A model generated the notes under the pieces. The model was given only the letters and a program-made list of their open reading frames with translations. It was not told the origin of the DNA and ran no database searches. A DNA stretch of 64,000 bases from positions 62,001 through 126,000 of the forward strand of contig CAAFUR010000012.1 of the NCBI GenBank assembly GCA_900766245.1. The letters run 5' to 3'. The position numbers and the translations under genes are program-made. This DNA comes from Veillonellaceae bacterium. GTDB lineage: Bacteria > Bacillota > Negativicutes > Veillonellales > Veillonellaceae. Below, piece by piece: positions 44,307 to 53,434 of this stretch; the first letter of the stretch is position 1; each line of letters opens with the position of its first letter.

Positions 44307-45245
44307 ATGAGTACTATATATCCTTTTACAGCCTTAGTAGGACAAGATCAAATGAAATTGGCCTTACTCCTCAATGCGGTAGACCCACGGGTAGGTGGTG
44401 TGTTGATACAGGGTGATAAGGGAACGGCAAAATCGACGGCAGTACGAGGCTTAGCCAAGGTGCTGCCTATGCATCGTGATGGCACACCGATGAAAGTGGT
44501 GGACCTTCCATTGCATTGCACGGAAGACAGATTGGTGGGAACCTTGGATATTGAGCGGATGCTGCAAGAGGGGAAGCAAGAGTTTTCTCCAGGCATTTTA
44601 TTTGAGGTCCACGAAAATATTCTCTATGTGGATGAAGTCAATTTACTAGAGGACTACTTAGTGGATACATTGTTAGATGTGGCGGCGATGGGTGTGAATC
44701 GGGTTGAACGTGAGGGCATTAGCTATAGCCATCCATCACGATTTATTTTGGTGGGCACCATGAACCCCGAAGAGGGTGCTATTCGCCCACAATTGTTAGA
44801 TCGGTTTGGTTTATCGGTGACTGTGAAAGCAGAAACAGAGGTAGCGTTGCGGATGGAAGTATTGCGTCGTCGATTGGCCTTTGAAGATACTCCACAAGCA
44901 TTTATTGAGTCCTACAGGAAGGACGATGAAGCATTGCGTAAAACTATTGAAACAGCGCGCAAAGCATTGCCTACCATTGGGGTAGATGCAAATCTATTAG
45001 AATTGATTGCCAATATATCGATTACCCTAGGCGTAGAGGGACATCGTTCAGACATTACCTTGCTCAATAGTAGCCGTGCCTTAGCGGCCTTACAAGGGGA
45101 GCCCCGTGTGACTATAGCTCATCTGAAACAGTTGACACCGCTTGTGATGGCGCATCGGATGAAGCGAAAACCCTTTGAGCAACGTGAATTTGATGAAACT
45201 ATGTTAGAGAATCTATGGGCCACCTATGAAGGGATACAGAAGTAG
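44307..45245 (+). CDS. ChlI/BchI-type AAA+ chelatase subunit
   Basis: A 312-residue AAA+ ATPase that powers the CobN-type chelatase. Walker A GDKGTAKSTAVRGLAK near residue 40, Walker B ENILYVDEVNLLEDYLV near residue 107, sensor 1 FILVGTMNPEEGAIRPQLLDRFGL near residue 145. Complete length for BchI/ChlI. ATG 44307 has AAGGAG upstream and matches the family start; the frame is open to 44283 inside the end of cobN. Confidence 0.93.
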   Translation: MSTIYPFTALVGQDQMKLALLLNAVDPRVGGVLIQGDKGTAKSTAVRGLAKVLPMHRDGTPMKVVDLPLHCTEDRLVGTLDIERMLQEGKQEFSPGILFEVHENILYVDEVNLLEDYLVDTLLDVAAMGVNRVEREGISYSHPSRFILVGTMNPEEGAIRPQLLDRFGLSVTVKAETEVALRMEVLRRRLAFEDTPQAFIESYRKDDEALRKTIETARKALPTIGVDANLLELIANISITLGVEGHRSDITLLNSSRALAALQGEPRVTIAHLKQLTPLVMAHRMKRKPFEQREFDETMLENLWATYEGIQK

Positions 45246-45283
45246 TAGAATCATCAAAGATTTTGTTAAAGGAGGTGAATGGT

Positions 45284-47212
45284 ATGAGTGTACAACTGAA
45301 TACAGGCATTCACCTATTTTTGCAAGAACCTTTGTTGCGGACATTACTGATTTCAGGTGAAGTGGGAACGGGAAAAACATATGCCCTGTTACAAGCATTG
45401 CATGATAGGGGCCGAACCTATACGACGATTACATCCCACACAGATGTGAGTGCTATGCAGGAAGCAGTGGATATACAAATGACCTTAGAAACAGCTCAAA
45501 TTGTAAAACAAGCACATCCTTGGGACGTGTATGACTTGCTTATCTGCGAAGGATTGGATCACTTTGACCGGTCCATGTGGTTACGGATTCTTTACGAGCA
45601 AAATCGGCGCTACGAAGCGGAGAGACCACTACAAATCGTTGCCACCTACACAGGGATAGAAGGGCTATCGCAATGGGCCTATGATATGGATTTGTGGATA
45701 CCCATAGAATCACCGGATGTGGATACTAGAGTGCGGGTCCTAGCAGATAGGGACGATGCGGAAACCTATGAGATAGGTGCGACTCGTGAAAGTTGCCACG
45801 GAGAGGGAACTCTTCACGAGGGAACATTAGTAGATGTATATAAAACTCATGAAGAAGAGCAGATTCGTCCTGAGGGTAAATCAATAGATGCACCTGGAAC
45901 CCCCACCGTGCATGATAGCATATATACATACATTTCCAGTCTAGTAGAAAGATTCAACATTTCCTTTATGGGCATGGAATATATTTTACTAAAAGCGGCC
46001 ATAGGTTTAGCTAAAGAAAAAGGTCATCAGTTTGTGGAGCCTACTGATGTAGAAACAGTACTCCCTTGGACATTGCCTCAGAAAATGAAGAATCTAGTGA
46101 ACCCTCGGACACAGCAAGAGGGGAAGGCACAGGATTCATCTAGCCGAAGTCCATCCGATGAGACAATAAGGGAACAAGAGAAAACGAAAGAGGTCAGTTC
46201 AAACAGAGGACAAGAGTACAATAGCTCACAAGGTATGGATATGGAAAAAGACGGTGATGAGACAATAGGAAAGGGGCCTCAGGGGATGACGACAGATAGC
46301 GATGAAGATTATGATGGACAATCAAAAGAGGAAACCACTCTGGAACTAGATCAGACGGAAGCGGAACTTGATACTAGTCATGATGGAACAGAGGAAGAAA
46401 CAGATACTAACGGACAAGGTCAACGTAAGCCCAATAGCGGTAAGATAGAGGAGTCTTTTGCACTTTCAGAAGCAGTGGAAACGCAGGTGTTACATTTATA
46501 TGGGATGTTGCAATCTGGGCCGGCAAAGAAACACATAGACATCAGTGATGACGGTCGAGGCCCTAAGGTACATCGTCAAGAAACTACGGGGAGAACCATT
46601 GCATGGATACCAACGATAGTACAAGGGATTGTACGCAGTCGGCAAGTACCGATTCGGCTAACTATAGAAGATGTCAGATATGCTATGTATCAGGAAATAC
46701 CAAAAGAAGCCATCTATTTAGTAGTTGATACAAGTGGATCTATGGGGCAGAGACAACGATTACAGGGGGCAGAGAAGTTACTTTCACAATTGGTACAGAT
46801 GATGTATGTAAAACGACAGTATGTATCGCTCATCACCTTTCAAAAGCAAGGGGCGCAATGTGTGGTGCCGCTGACACAGCGAATTGAGACCATCCCCAAA
46901 GCATTGGGAGAAGCTCGTATTGGGGGCAGAACGCCCTTTGTAAAAGGCATTGAGGAAGCGGTTAAACAGATAGGCAACGACATGTCTCAAATGAGGCATG
47001 TACAGGCAAAGGTCCTAATTATTACAGATGGGAAGGTCACCTCACTAGCACTGCAGGGACTAGACGACATCGGTAGATGGCTTGCGAATCAGGGAATACA
47101 AACGACGGTCATCGATACAGACACCAGTTTTGTTCGCATGAACCGCGCCAAAGAAATTGCTCATATGTTAGGGGCAGAACTTATAGATATAAATCAATAT
47201 ATAGTCAGTTAG
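45284..47212 (+). CDS. ChlD/BchD-type chelatase subunit with VWA domain
   Basis: A 642-residue partner of the ChlI-type subunit. Order: N-terminal AAA+-like domain with a Walker A-like SGEVGTGKTYALL near residue 29, a long acidic/glutamine-rich linker (about residues 280-390), and a C-terminal VWA integrin-I domain with the MIDAS motif DTSGSMGQRQRL near residue 488. This is BchD/ChlD architecture. AAAGGAGGTGAA precedes ATG 45284, 38 bases after chlI. Completes a CobN-ChlI-ChlD set. Confidence 0.9.
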   Translation: MSVQLNTGIHLFLQEPLLRTLLISGEVGTGKTYALLQALHDRGRTYTTITSHTDVSAMQEAVDIQMTLETAQIVKQAHPWDVYDLLICEGLDHFDRSMWLRILYEQNRRYEAERPLQIVATYTGIEGLSQWAYDMDLWIPIESPDVDTRVRVLADRDDAETYEIGATRESCHGEGTLHEGTLVDVYKTHEEEQIRPEGKSIDAPGTPTVHDSIYTYISSLVERFNISFMGMEYILLKAAIGLAKEKGHQFVEPTDVETVLPWTLPQKMKNLVNPRTQQEGKAQDSSSRSPSDETIREQEKTKEVSSNRGQEYNSSQGMDMEKDGDETIGKGPQGMTTDSDEDYDGQSKEETTLELDQTEAELDTSHDGTEEETDTNGQGQRKPNSGKIEESFALSEAVETQVLHLYGMLQSGPAKKHIDISDDGRGPKVHRQETTGRTIAWIPTIVQGIVRSRQVPIRLTIEDVRYAMYQEIPKEAIYLVVDTSGSMGQRQRLQGAEKLLSQLVQMMYVKRQYVSLITFQKQGAQCVVPLTQRIETIPKALGEARIGGRTPFVKGIEEAVKQIGNDMSQMRHVQAKVLIITDGKVTSLALQGLDDIGRWLANQGIQTTVIDTDTSFVRMNRAKEIAHMLGAELIDINQYIVS

Positions 47213-47307
47213 AAGTGACAGAATATATAGGTAAATACATGCGCCATATGCTACAATAGAATTTGGAATCCAAGTTTGGTTTGGTAAAAGGTAAGGTGTA
47301 ATTATAT

Positions 47308-48336
47308 ATGGAAAAACGACAGGATTATTTGCAAATGATTGCAGGTGAGTCAGTGTCCCGTAGACCAGTTTGGTTTATGCGTCAAGCGGGGCGAAGTCAA
47401 GCGGCGTATCGCAAGATTAAAGAGCGATATAGCCTATTTGAGATTACTCATCAACCAGAATTATGTGCAAAAGTAACAGCTCTTCCCGTTCATGAGTATG
47501 ATGTGGATGCGGCTATTTTGTACAAAGATATTATGACTCCTTTGGTGCCTATGGGGGTAGATGTGAACATAAAATCTGGTATAGGACCAGTGATTTCCAA
47601 TCCCATTCGGTCCAAAGATGATGTGGAAAAGCTACGGGATATTGTGGTAGAAGAATCCTTGGACTTTATGGTGAAAACGATCCAAATGTTGACGAAAGAA
47701 ATGCTCACAGTTCCCTTAATTGGCTTTGCAGGAGCTCCTTTCACATTGGCTAGCTATATGATTGAAGGTGGCCCTTCTAAGAACTACCAGAAAACTCGTC
47801 AATGTTTAGTGGCAACGCCTGAGATTTGGCATGCTTTGATGGAGCGATTGACTACTATGTCCATTACTTATATGGAAGGTCAAATTCAGGCGGGTGTGAA
47901 TGCAATTCAAATTTTTGATTCATGGATTGGAGCCCTTTCCATGGAACAATATGAAAGTGGCGTATTCCCGTATATGAAACATATTATTGGGACTATTAAG
48001 AAACGATATCCTCATATTCCTATCACTATGTTCGGCGTAGGTACTAAGCATTTATTCCCAGTGTGGAAAGAATTGCCATTAGATGTAATCGGTTGCGATT
48101 GGAGATGTTCCATTGCAGAAGCTAGTGCGATGGGCATCAAGCAAACATTACAAGGGAATTTAGACCCTGCCTATTTATTTGCAGATTGGAAGACAATTCA
48201 AGGTGAAATTGATCGTATTTTGGCAGAAGGTGCTGCTCATGGAAAGCATATTTTTAATTTGGGCCACGGTGTTGTGCCAGATGCGAATCCTAAAGTATTG
48301 CGAAACATAGTGGAGTATGTACATGACAGAGGATAA
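47308..48336 (+). CDS. hemE: Uroporphyrinogen decarboxylase
   Basis: A 342-residue decarboxylase making coproporphyrinogen III from uroporphyrinogen III. The N-terminal signature RPVWFMRQAGRSQAAYR near residue 19 and the catalytic-site segment IGFAGAPFTLASYMIEGG near residue 137 are intact. AAGGTAAGG lies upstream. No terminator separates it from the chelatase operon 95 bases upstream, so read-through is possible. It overlaps hemH by 14 bases. Confidence 0.95.
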   Translation: MEKRQDYLQMIAGESVSRRPVWFMRQAGRSQAAYRKIKERYSLFEITHQPELCAKVTALPVHEYDVDAAILYKDIMTPLVPMGVDVNIKSGIGPVISNPIRSKDDVEKLRDIVVEESLDFMVKTIQMLTKEMLTVPLIGFAGAPFTLASYMIEGGPSKNYQKTRQCLVATPEIWHALMERLTTMSITYMEGQIQAGVNAIQIFDSWIGALSMEQYESGVFPYMKHIIGTIKKRYPHIPITMFGVGTKHLFPVWKELPLDVIGCDWRCSIAEASAMGIKQTLQGNLDPAYLFADWKTIQGEIDRILAEGAAHGKHIFNLGHGVVPDANPKVLRNIVEYVHDRG

Positions 48337-49243
48337 AGAGATACAACAAGTTTGTGTATTGGTATTAGATTATGGCTCTCCCCGTTCCTTAGAAGATGTG
48401 AAAGAGTATTACACCCGCATACGGAGAGGTCACGGGCCAAGTGACGAAGAATTACAAGGCTTACGACATAAGTATGAATGCATTGGTGGACAATCCCAAT
48501 TAATGGAGTCCACCGCATGGCAAGTAGATCGATTACAAGAAGAGTTACAAAACGAACTACCCTTTGCAAAGGTAACGGTGGTACAAGCACATAAATATAT
48601 AGAACCATTCATCGCGGATGTAGCCAAGGAATTGAATCACTATGATACAGTAGTGGTGCTTATGATGAATCCTTATGGAACAGACATATTGAATGCATCC
48701 TATCTAGAGCCACTGAAACCGATTATGAATGACCGATGGAAGGTAGTGCCACATTGGGCAGACGCCCCCACATTAGTTTCGTCGTGGGTAGACCGAGTGA
48801 AAGATATATTGTGTACACTGCCAGCTGGAGCTAACCCTCAGTATGTGTGTACGGCTCACAGTGTACCGCTCATGAAAGGGATTACCTATGATGGGTATGT
48901 TCATAGCTTACAACAAGTGATGCAATCCATAGCAGATCAATTGCAGTTGCCTCATCCTACCTTAGCTTGGCAAAGTGCAGGCACTCGTGGGGAATGGCTA
49001 ACACCTACGGTAGAAATGGTAACGGAACAAGCGGGTACAAAAAGGCATACCCATGTGGTATATATGCCTATCGGATTTACCTGCACCCATATGGAAGTGT
49101 CCTATGATTTAGATATAGAACGACAGGACCAATGTGAACAGTTGGGGATGACCTATGTGCGAGTGCCTATGCCAGATCATGACACTCTCTTTGTGAAAGC
49201 CATGGCGCATGGTGTATTAACAGCTCTCTTGAAGGAGGGATAA
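48323..49243 (+). CDS. hemH: Ferrochelatase (coproporphyrin type expected)
   Basis: A 306-residue class I ferrochelatase. The catalytic histidine is in VCTAHSVPLMKG near residue 180 and the conserved glutamate in CTHMEVSYDLDIE near residue 259. ATG 48323 has a GGAG seven bases upstream and lies inside the end of hemE; an ATG two codons earlier is possible. As the operon also encodes HemQ, this enzyme should insert iron into coproporphyrin III (CpfC) rather than protoporphyrin IX; that is inferred from context. The HemY-HemQ gene follows after one base. Confidence 0.93.
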   Translation: MTEDKEIQQVCVLVLDYGSPRSLEDVKEYYTRIRRGHGPSDEELQGLRHKYECIGGQSQLMESTAWQVDRLQEELQNELPFAKVTVVQAHKYIEPFIADVAKELNHYDTVVVLMMNPYGTDILNASYLEPLKPIMNDRWKVVPHWADAPTLVSSWVDRVKDILCTLPAGANPQYVCTAHSVPLMKGITYDGYVHSLQQVMQSIADQLQLPHPTLAWQSAGTRGEWLTPTVEMVTEQAGTKRHTHVVYMPIGFTCTHMEVSYDLDIERQDQCEQLGMTYVRVPMPDHDTLFVKAMAHGVLTALLKEG

Positions 49244-49244
49244 T

Positions 49245-51425
49245 ATGAAAGTAGCAATTATTGGTGGTGGCCTAACGGGCTTATCTGCAGCGTATTATAT
49301 GGGCAAAGCATTTCCTAACTGGGACATTCATGTCCTAGAATCTTCGAATCGTTGGGGTGGAAAGGTACAAACAAAACGTCGCGATGGCTATGTGGTAGAA
49401 GTGGGTCCTGATTCGTATTTAGCTAGAAAAACATCTATGACAGATTTGGTACAGGAATTGGGATTAGGTGATACTTTGGTACGTAATGCTACGGGAGAAT
49501 CCTATATTTATCATCAAGGTCAAATGAAGACTATCCCTGGAGGATCCATCATTGGCATCCCTACAGAATTTCTTCCTTTTGCTATGTCTAGCTTATTGAG
49601 TTGGTCTGGTAAATTACGAGCTGGATTAGATATTTTTAAGAAACCATATCCAGGAAACGAGGATATGAGTATCGATGCCTTTTTTCGGTATCATTTAGGG
49701 GACGAACTAGTCAATTTATTAATTGAACCTCTCTTATCAGGTATCTACGGTGGAGACTTAAAACGCTTAAGTTTACTGGGAACCTTTCCAGAATTTCGTC
49801 AATTAGAACAAAAGCATGGAAACTTGGTCAAAGGTATGATGGCTATGCAAGGTATGCGCAAACAATCTGGGGCGGCTACTGAAGGACAATTTGCCCAATT
49901 AACGGGAGGTTTAGAATCATTAGTAGATGCTCTTGTGGAACAAATGCCAAAGAACGTTTCTTTGCACACATCGACTGAGGTGCTAGAGGCATCATACACA
50001 GATAAGCTCTATACAGTGCAAACACAAAACGGTACAGACTCCTACGATCGTCTTGTGATCACTACGCCACCTAAAGCCTATGAAAAATTTTTTGTGGGAG
50101 ATGAAAAATTTGAAGACTTGCGGCATATGGAACAATCTTCTTGTGCCATTGTCATTATGAGTTTGCCGAAGTCAGCTTTTACAAAACCATTGCAAGGCAC
50201 AGGCTTTGTCATCACTCGCAGCACAGAGACACCATTGACGGCATGTACTTACATTTCTAGTAAGTGGCCACAAACGACACCACAAGACAAGGTGGTATTA
50301 CGCGTCTTTTTAGGGAAGCCTACAGACTCTACGGTAGATACGCACAGTGAAGAAGAACTGTGTGAATTGGCGCTTTCAGAAATACGAAATATATTGAAGT
50401 TTACAGGAAATCCAGAATGGATAGAAGTGGTACGGTTACAAAAAAGTATGCCCCAATATGAAGTGGGCCACAAAGAACGAGTGGCAACCCTCATGGACCA
50501 TGCCCAAGAACACTATCCGGGATTGGCATTAATTGGAACTCCATTTAAAGGGGTCGGCATGCCAGATGGCATCAAACAAGCCTATGAATTGGTAGAAGCA
50601 TGGAAAGAAGAAACTAAGGAGGTAGTTCCTATGGATACACATACAGAATCTGTTCATGCAGGTGCAACACCTATGCATGGACATACTACAGGACTAGAAA
50701 AAGTACCTGAAACATACGAAGGTTGGTTTAGCTTACACGCTAATTATTCCATCAATTTTGAAAAATGGAGAAGCTGGTCTGCTGAGCAACAAATTGAAGC
50801 ATTGCAATCTTTCAAAGCATTTATTGGAAATTTAGAAACAGCTCATGAGGCCCATACAAGTAGCTATGCTATGTACCAAATCAATGGTCACAAGGGAGAT
50901 ATTATGTTTTGGTTCTTGCAACCAAGCTTGCAAGATTTGAACGAAGTAGAATTGACACTAAAAAAATTACCAATCTTTAGTGTATTACAGCCAGAATCTT
51001 CTTTTGTATCTGTGATTGAAGTAAGCAATTATGTGAAATCTCCGAAAGACCATCCAAAGATACAAGCTCGGTTATATCCAAAAATTCCTAGATTGGCGTG
51101 TATGTGCTTTTATCCTATGGCGAAGCAACGTAATCTGACAGATAATTGGTATATGCTAGATCGTCAAAGTCGCGGTAGCATGATGCGTTCTCATGGTCAA
51201 ATTGGCAAAAAATATGAGGATACGATCAAAGAGTTTACGACGGGTGCGTTTGGAATGGATGATTGGGAATGGGGTATTACATTGATGAGTGATGATCCAA
51301 TTCAGTTCAAAAAAATCGTCAATGAAATGCGGTTTGATGAAGTAAGTGCTCGTTTTGGTATCTTTGGACCATTTACGATTGGCACGATTCTGGATATGGA
51401 TGGTATAGACCATTTATTTTCCTAA
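49245..51425 (+). CDS. HemY-HemQ fusion: porphyrinogen oxidase plus haem synthase
   Basis: A 726-residue fusion. Residues 1-462 are HemY/CgoX, an FAD-dependent oxidase making coproporphyrin III, with the dinucleotide site AIIGGGLTGLSAAYYMG near residue 4 and the C-terminal segment ALIGTPFKGVGMPDGI. Residues about 463-726 are HemQ/ChdC, which decarboxylates Fe-coproporphyrin to haem b: the catalytic tyrosine is Tyr623 in CFYPMAKQRN, the axial histidine is His650 in MMRSHGQIGKKY, and MRFDEVSARFGIFGPF follows. AAGGAGG precedes ATG 49245. A second, perfect ribosome site (AAGGAGG at 50616-50622, 8-base gap) precedes in-frame ATG 50631, the first codon of the HemQ part, so free HemQ may also be made. 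Confidence 0.95.
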   Translation: MKVAIIGGGLTGLSAAYYMGKAFPNWDIHVLESSNRWGGKVQTKRRDGYVVEVGPDSYLARKTSMTDLVQELGLGDTLVRNATGESYIYHQGQMKTIPGGSIIGIPTEFLPFAMSSLLSWSGKLRAGLDIFKKPYPGNEDMSIDAFFRYHLGDELVNLLIEPLLSGIYGGDLKRLSLLGTFPEFRQLEQKHGNLVKGMMAMQGMRKQSGAATEGQFAQLTGGLESLVDALVEQMPKNVSLHTSTEVLEASYTDKLYTVQTQNGTDSYDRLVITTPPKAYEKFFVGDEKFEDLRHMEQSSCAIVIMSLPKSAFTKPLQGTGFVITRSTETPLTACTYISSKWPQTTPQDKVVLRVFLGKPTDSTVDTHSEEELCELALSEIRNILKFTGNPEWIEVVRLQKSMPQYEVGHKERVATLMDHAQEHYPGLALIGTPFKGVGMPDGIKQAYELVEAWKEETKEVVPMDTHTESVHAGATPMHGHTTGLEKVPETYEGWFSLHANYSINFEKWRSWSAEQQIEALQSFKAFIGNLETAHEAHTSSYAMYQINGHKGDIMFWFLQPSLQDLNEVELTLKKLPIFSVLQPESSFVSVIEVSNYVKSPKDHPKIQARLYPKIPRLACMCFYPMAKQRNLTDNWYMLDRQSRGSMMRSHGQIGKKYEDTIKEFTTGAFGMDDWEWGITLMSDDPIQFKKIVNEMRFDEVSARFGIFGPFTIGTILDMDGIDHLFS
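50616..50633 (+). promoter_or_regulatory. Internal ribosome-binding site and start codon for HemQ
   Basis: AAGGAGG (50616-50622), 8-base spacer, ATG (50631-50633), in frame with the fusion. The product would be 264 residues, close to the normal length of HemQ. It marks the point where a separate hemQ gene probably once started. Confidence 0.7.
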
Positions 51426-51471
51426 TGTATCAATAAGACTCTAAACGTATAAAGAAATAGAAATGAAGTTG

Positions 51472-51526
51472 CGACAGGTTTACATACTAGCACTATGCTA
51501 GATTGTATGACCTGTCGTGATTTTTT
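51472..51526 (+). terminator. Terminator of the haem operon
   Basis: CGACAGGT (51472-51479) pairs with ACCTGTCG (51510-51517), with TACATACTAGCA/TGCTAGATTGTA paired inside, then TTTTTT at 51521. The rest of the spacer to 51695 holds a TATAAT near 51662 that probably starts the next transcript. Confidence 0.9.
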
Positions 51527-51695
51527 AGGGCCTTCGCCAATGTGGTAGCTGCGCATCTAAGAGTCGTAGTTAACATCTATGGTTGTGTCATCTTTTGTAT
51601 CATTTAGATAGAACTGTTTGTATCTTAGTGGTACTTATGCAGTAGTTATGTGTGGTTATATGGTATAATGAAAGATATGATAAAGGAGTGATGTC

Positions 51696-52487
51696 ATGAA
51701 ATTGTTAGCTATAGACTTAGATGATACGCTGTTACGTGATGATAATACCGTGTCTGATTATACAAAAGCAGTGCTAAAAAAAGCACAGGACAAGGGAATT
51801 GAGGTACTCATTGCCACAGGCCGTATGCACCAAACGGCATATCCCGTAGCACATCGTTTAGGCTTAGGTGATGTACCGATGGTACTGTATTCTGGCGGAG
51901 TTATCCAACGTGTGGAAAGCAAGGAACTTATTTGGGAACGAGCTATTCCACCAGAGGTAGCACGTAAAGTATTAGCCATCGCAAAAGAGCATAATATCTA
52001 TATTCAATCCTATATTGATGACGAATTATTGGTACACAGTGAAACAGAGTTTTCTCGTCTCTATGAAGAGATTACAGGTGCTAAGGCTATGTATGTAGGA
52101 GATGCGATCTATGAACCTCAAAAAGGGACAAACAAACTATTAGTGGTGGAAGAACCTGAACGTATGGCAGAGGTGATTGCTATTCTTTCCAAAGAAGTAG
52201 GCGATATGGTTGATTTAGTTCGGTCTAAGGTAAATTTTTTAGAAATCGTAGCACCTCACGTGTCTAAAGGGGAAGCCTTGGCTTTCATGGGCGAACGATT
52301 GGGCATCGGTTTAACAGATATGGTATCCTTTGGCAATTCAGAAAATGATATTTCTATGTTACAAGTAACAGGCCATTCCGTGGCAGTAGGGAATGCAGAG
52401 GAACATGTGAAGACAATTGCCAAAGAAGTATGCGACACAAATGAAAAAGATGGTGTCGCTAAATGGATTGAAGCGAATGTATTATAA
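51696..52487 (+). CDS. Cof-type HAD-superfamily sugar-phosphatase-like hydrolase
   Basis: A 263-residue HAD hydrolase of the Cof/IIB subfamily. Motif I LAIDLDDTLLRDD at residues 3-15 with the nucleophilic aspartate, motif II ATGRMH, motif III lysine in NFLEIVAPHVSKGEAL, motif IV GNSENDISML. The IIB cap lies between motifs II and III. Substrate unknown; relatives act on sugar phosphates, FMN or similar. AAAGGAGTG precedes ATG 51696. Confidence 0.92.
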   Translation: MKLLAIDLDDTLLRDDNTVSDYTKAVLKKAQDKGIEVLIATGRMHQTAYPVAHRLGLGDVPMVLYSGGVIQRVESKELIWERAIPPEVARKVLAIAKEHNIYIQSYIDDELLVHSETEFSRLYEEITGAKAMYVGDAIYEPQKGTNKLLVVEEPERMAEVIAILSKEVGDMVDLVRSKVNFLEIVAPHVSKGEALAFMGERLGIGLTDMVSFGNSENDISMLQVTGHSVAVGNAEEHVKTIAKEVCDTNEKDGVAKWIEANVL

Positions 52488-52506
52488 AATTTTGTAGGAG
52501 GGCCTC

Positions 52507-53421
52507 ATGGAAGGGTTTCGTTTAATCATTGTGACTGGTATGTCCGGAGCAGGTAAAACACAAGTGATGCAAGTCTTGGAAGATATGGGATATTTCTGTA
52601 TCGACAATATTCCTCCTGTGTTGATTCCTAAGTTTAGTGAAATTTGTCGTCAAAGTGCAGGCACTAAAGTGAGTCGAGTAGCCTTAGTGGTAGATATCCG
52701 CAGTCGTGAATTTTTTGATGATTTAAATAGTGCCTTAGATGATTTGACGGCTATGAGTGTGCCTTATGAAATTGTGTTCATGGAAGCTAGCGATGATACT
52801 TTGATTCGCCGGTATAAAGAAACACGTCGTAGTCACCCCTTGGCACCATCAGGTCGTATTAGTACAGGACTGTCACAAGAACGGTCACTCTTGGCAGATG
52901 TACGTAGCAAGGCGGATCATATTATCGACACCACAAACATGAAAACATCTGCCTTGAAATCATTTATGCGTCGTACTTTTAGCCACGTGAAAGAACAAAC
53001 AGATGGCATGGCTATTACAGTGGTAAGTTTTGGGTTTAAATTTGGCATGCCTAATGATGCAGATATGGTATGGGATGTGCGATTTTTGCCGAACCCATAC
53101 TACATTCCTGAATATCGTCATAAATCGGGGCGCGTACCAGTGGTAAAAGAGTATATTCACTCCTTTGAAGTAACTGATGAATTTAAAAAGCATTTCTTTA
53201 CTACACTAGATTTCCTTGTACCAAACTATGAACAAGAGGGGAAAAGTCAATTTGTGGTAGCTGTAGGCTGTACAGGCGGTATGCATCGTAGCGTAGCAAT
53301 GGCAGAGGCATTATATGCACATTTGAAAGAAAAAGGCTGTAATGTTTCCGTGGAACATCGTGATATGATGCGTAATCATGTAGAAGAAGATGTGAATCCA
53401 CGTTCTAGATTAGATCTATAA
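52507..53421 (+). CDS. rapZ: RapZ/YvcJ-type nucleotide-binding protein
   Basis: A 304-residue P-loop protein: Walker A GMSGAGKTQVMQ near residue 11, conserved DIRSREFF near residue 64, and the C-terminal CTGGMHRSVAMAEAL and HRDMMRNH segments. In Gram-negatives RapZ controls GlmS; in Firmicutes YvcJ is linked to competence and envelope metabolism. AGGAGGGCC precedes ATG 52507. Forms the classic rapZ-yvcK-whiA cluster. Confidence 0.95.
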   Translation: MEGFRLIIVTGMSGAGKTQVMQVLEDMGYFCIDNIPPVLIPKFSEICRQSAGTKVSRVALVVDIRSREFFDDLNSALDDLTAMSVPYEIVFMEASDDTLIRRYKETRRSHPLAPSGRISTGLSQERSLLADVRSKADHIIDTTNMKTSALKSFMRRTFSHVKEQTDGMAITVVSFGFKFGMPNDADMVWDVRFLPNPYYIPEYRHKSGRVPVVKEYIHSFEVTDEFKKHFFTTLDFLVPNYEQEGKSQFVVAVGCTGGMHRSVAMAEALYAHLKEKGCNVSVEHRDMMRNHVEEDVNPRSRLDL

Positions 53422-53434
53422 AGAAAGGAGTGGG

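Noticed and set aside
44307..47212. MoxR/VWA stress system or magnesium chelatase for chlorophyll
   Set aside because: The ChlI and ChlD motifs and the adjoining CobN-type large subunit identify a tetrapyrrole chelatase, and no chlorophyll genes are present.
50616..50633. Frameshift or sequencing error at the HemY-HemQ junction
   Set aside because: Both domains are in one uninterrupted frame and both have all expected motifs, so no error is needed; a missing stop through a base miscall remains possible and would need resequencing.
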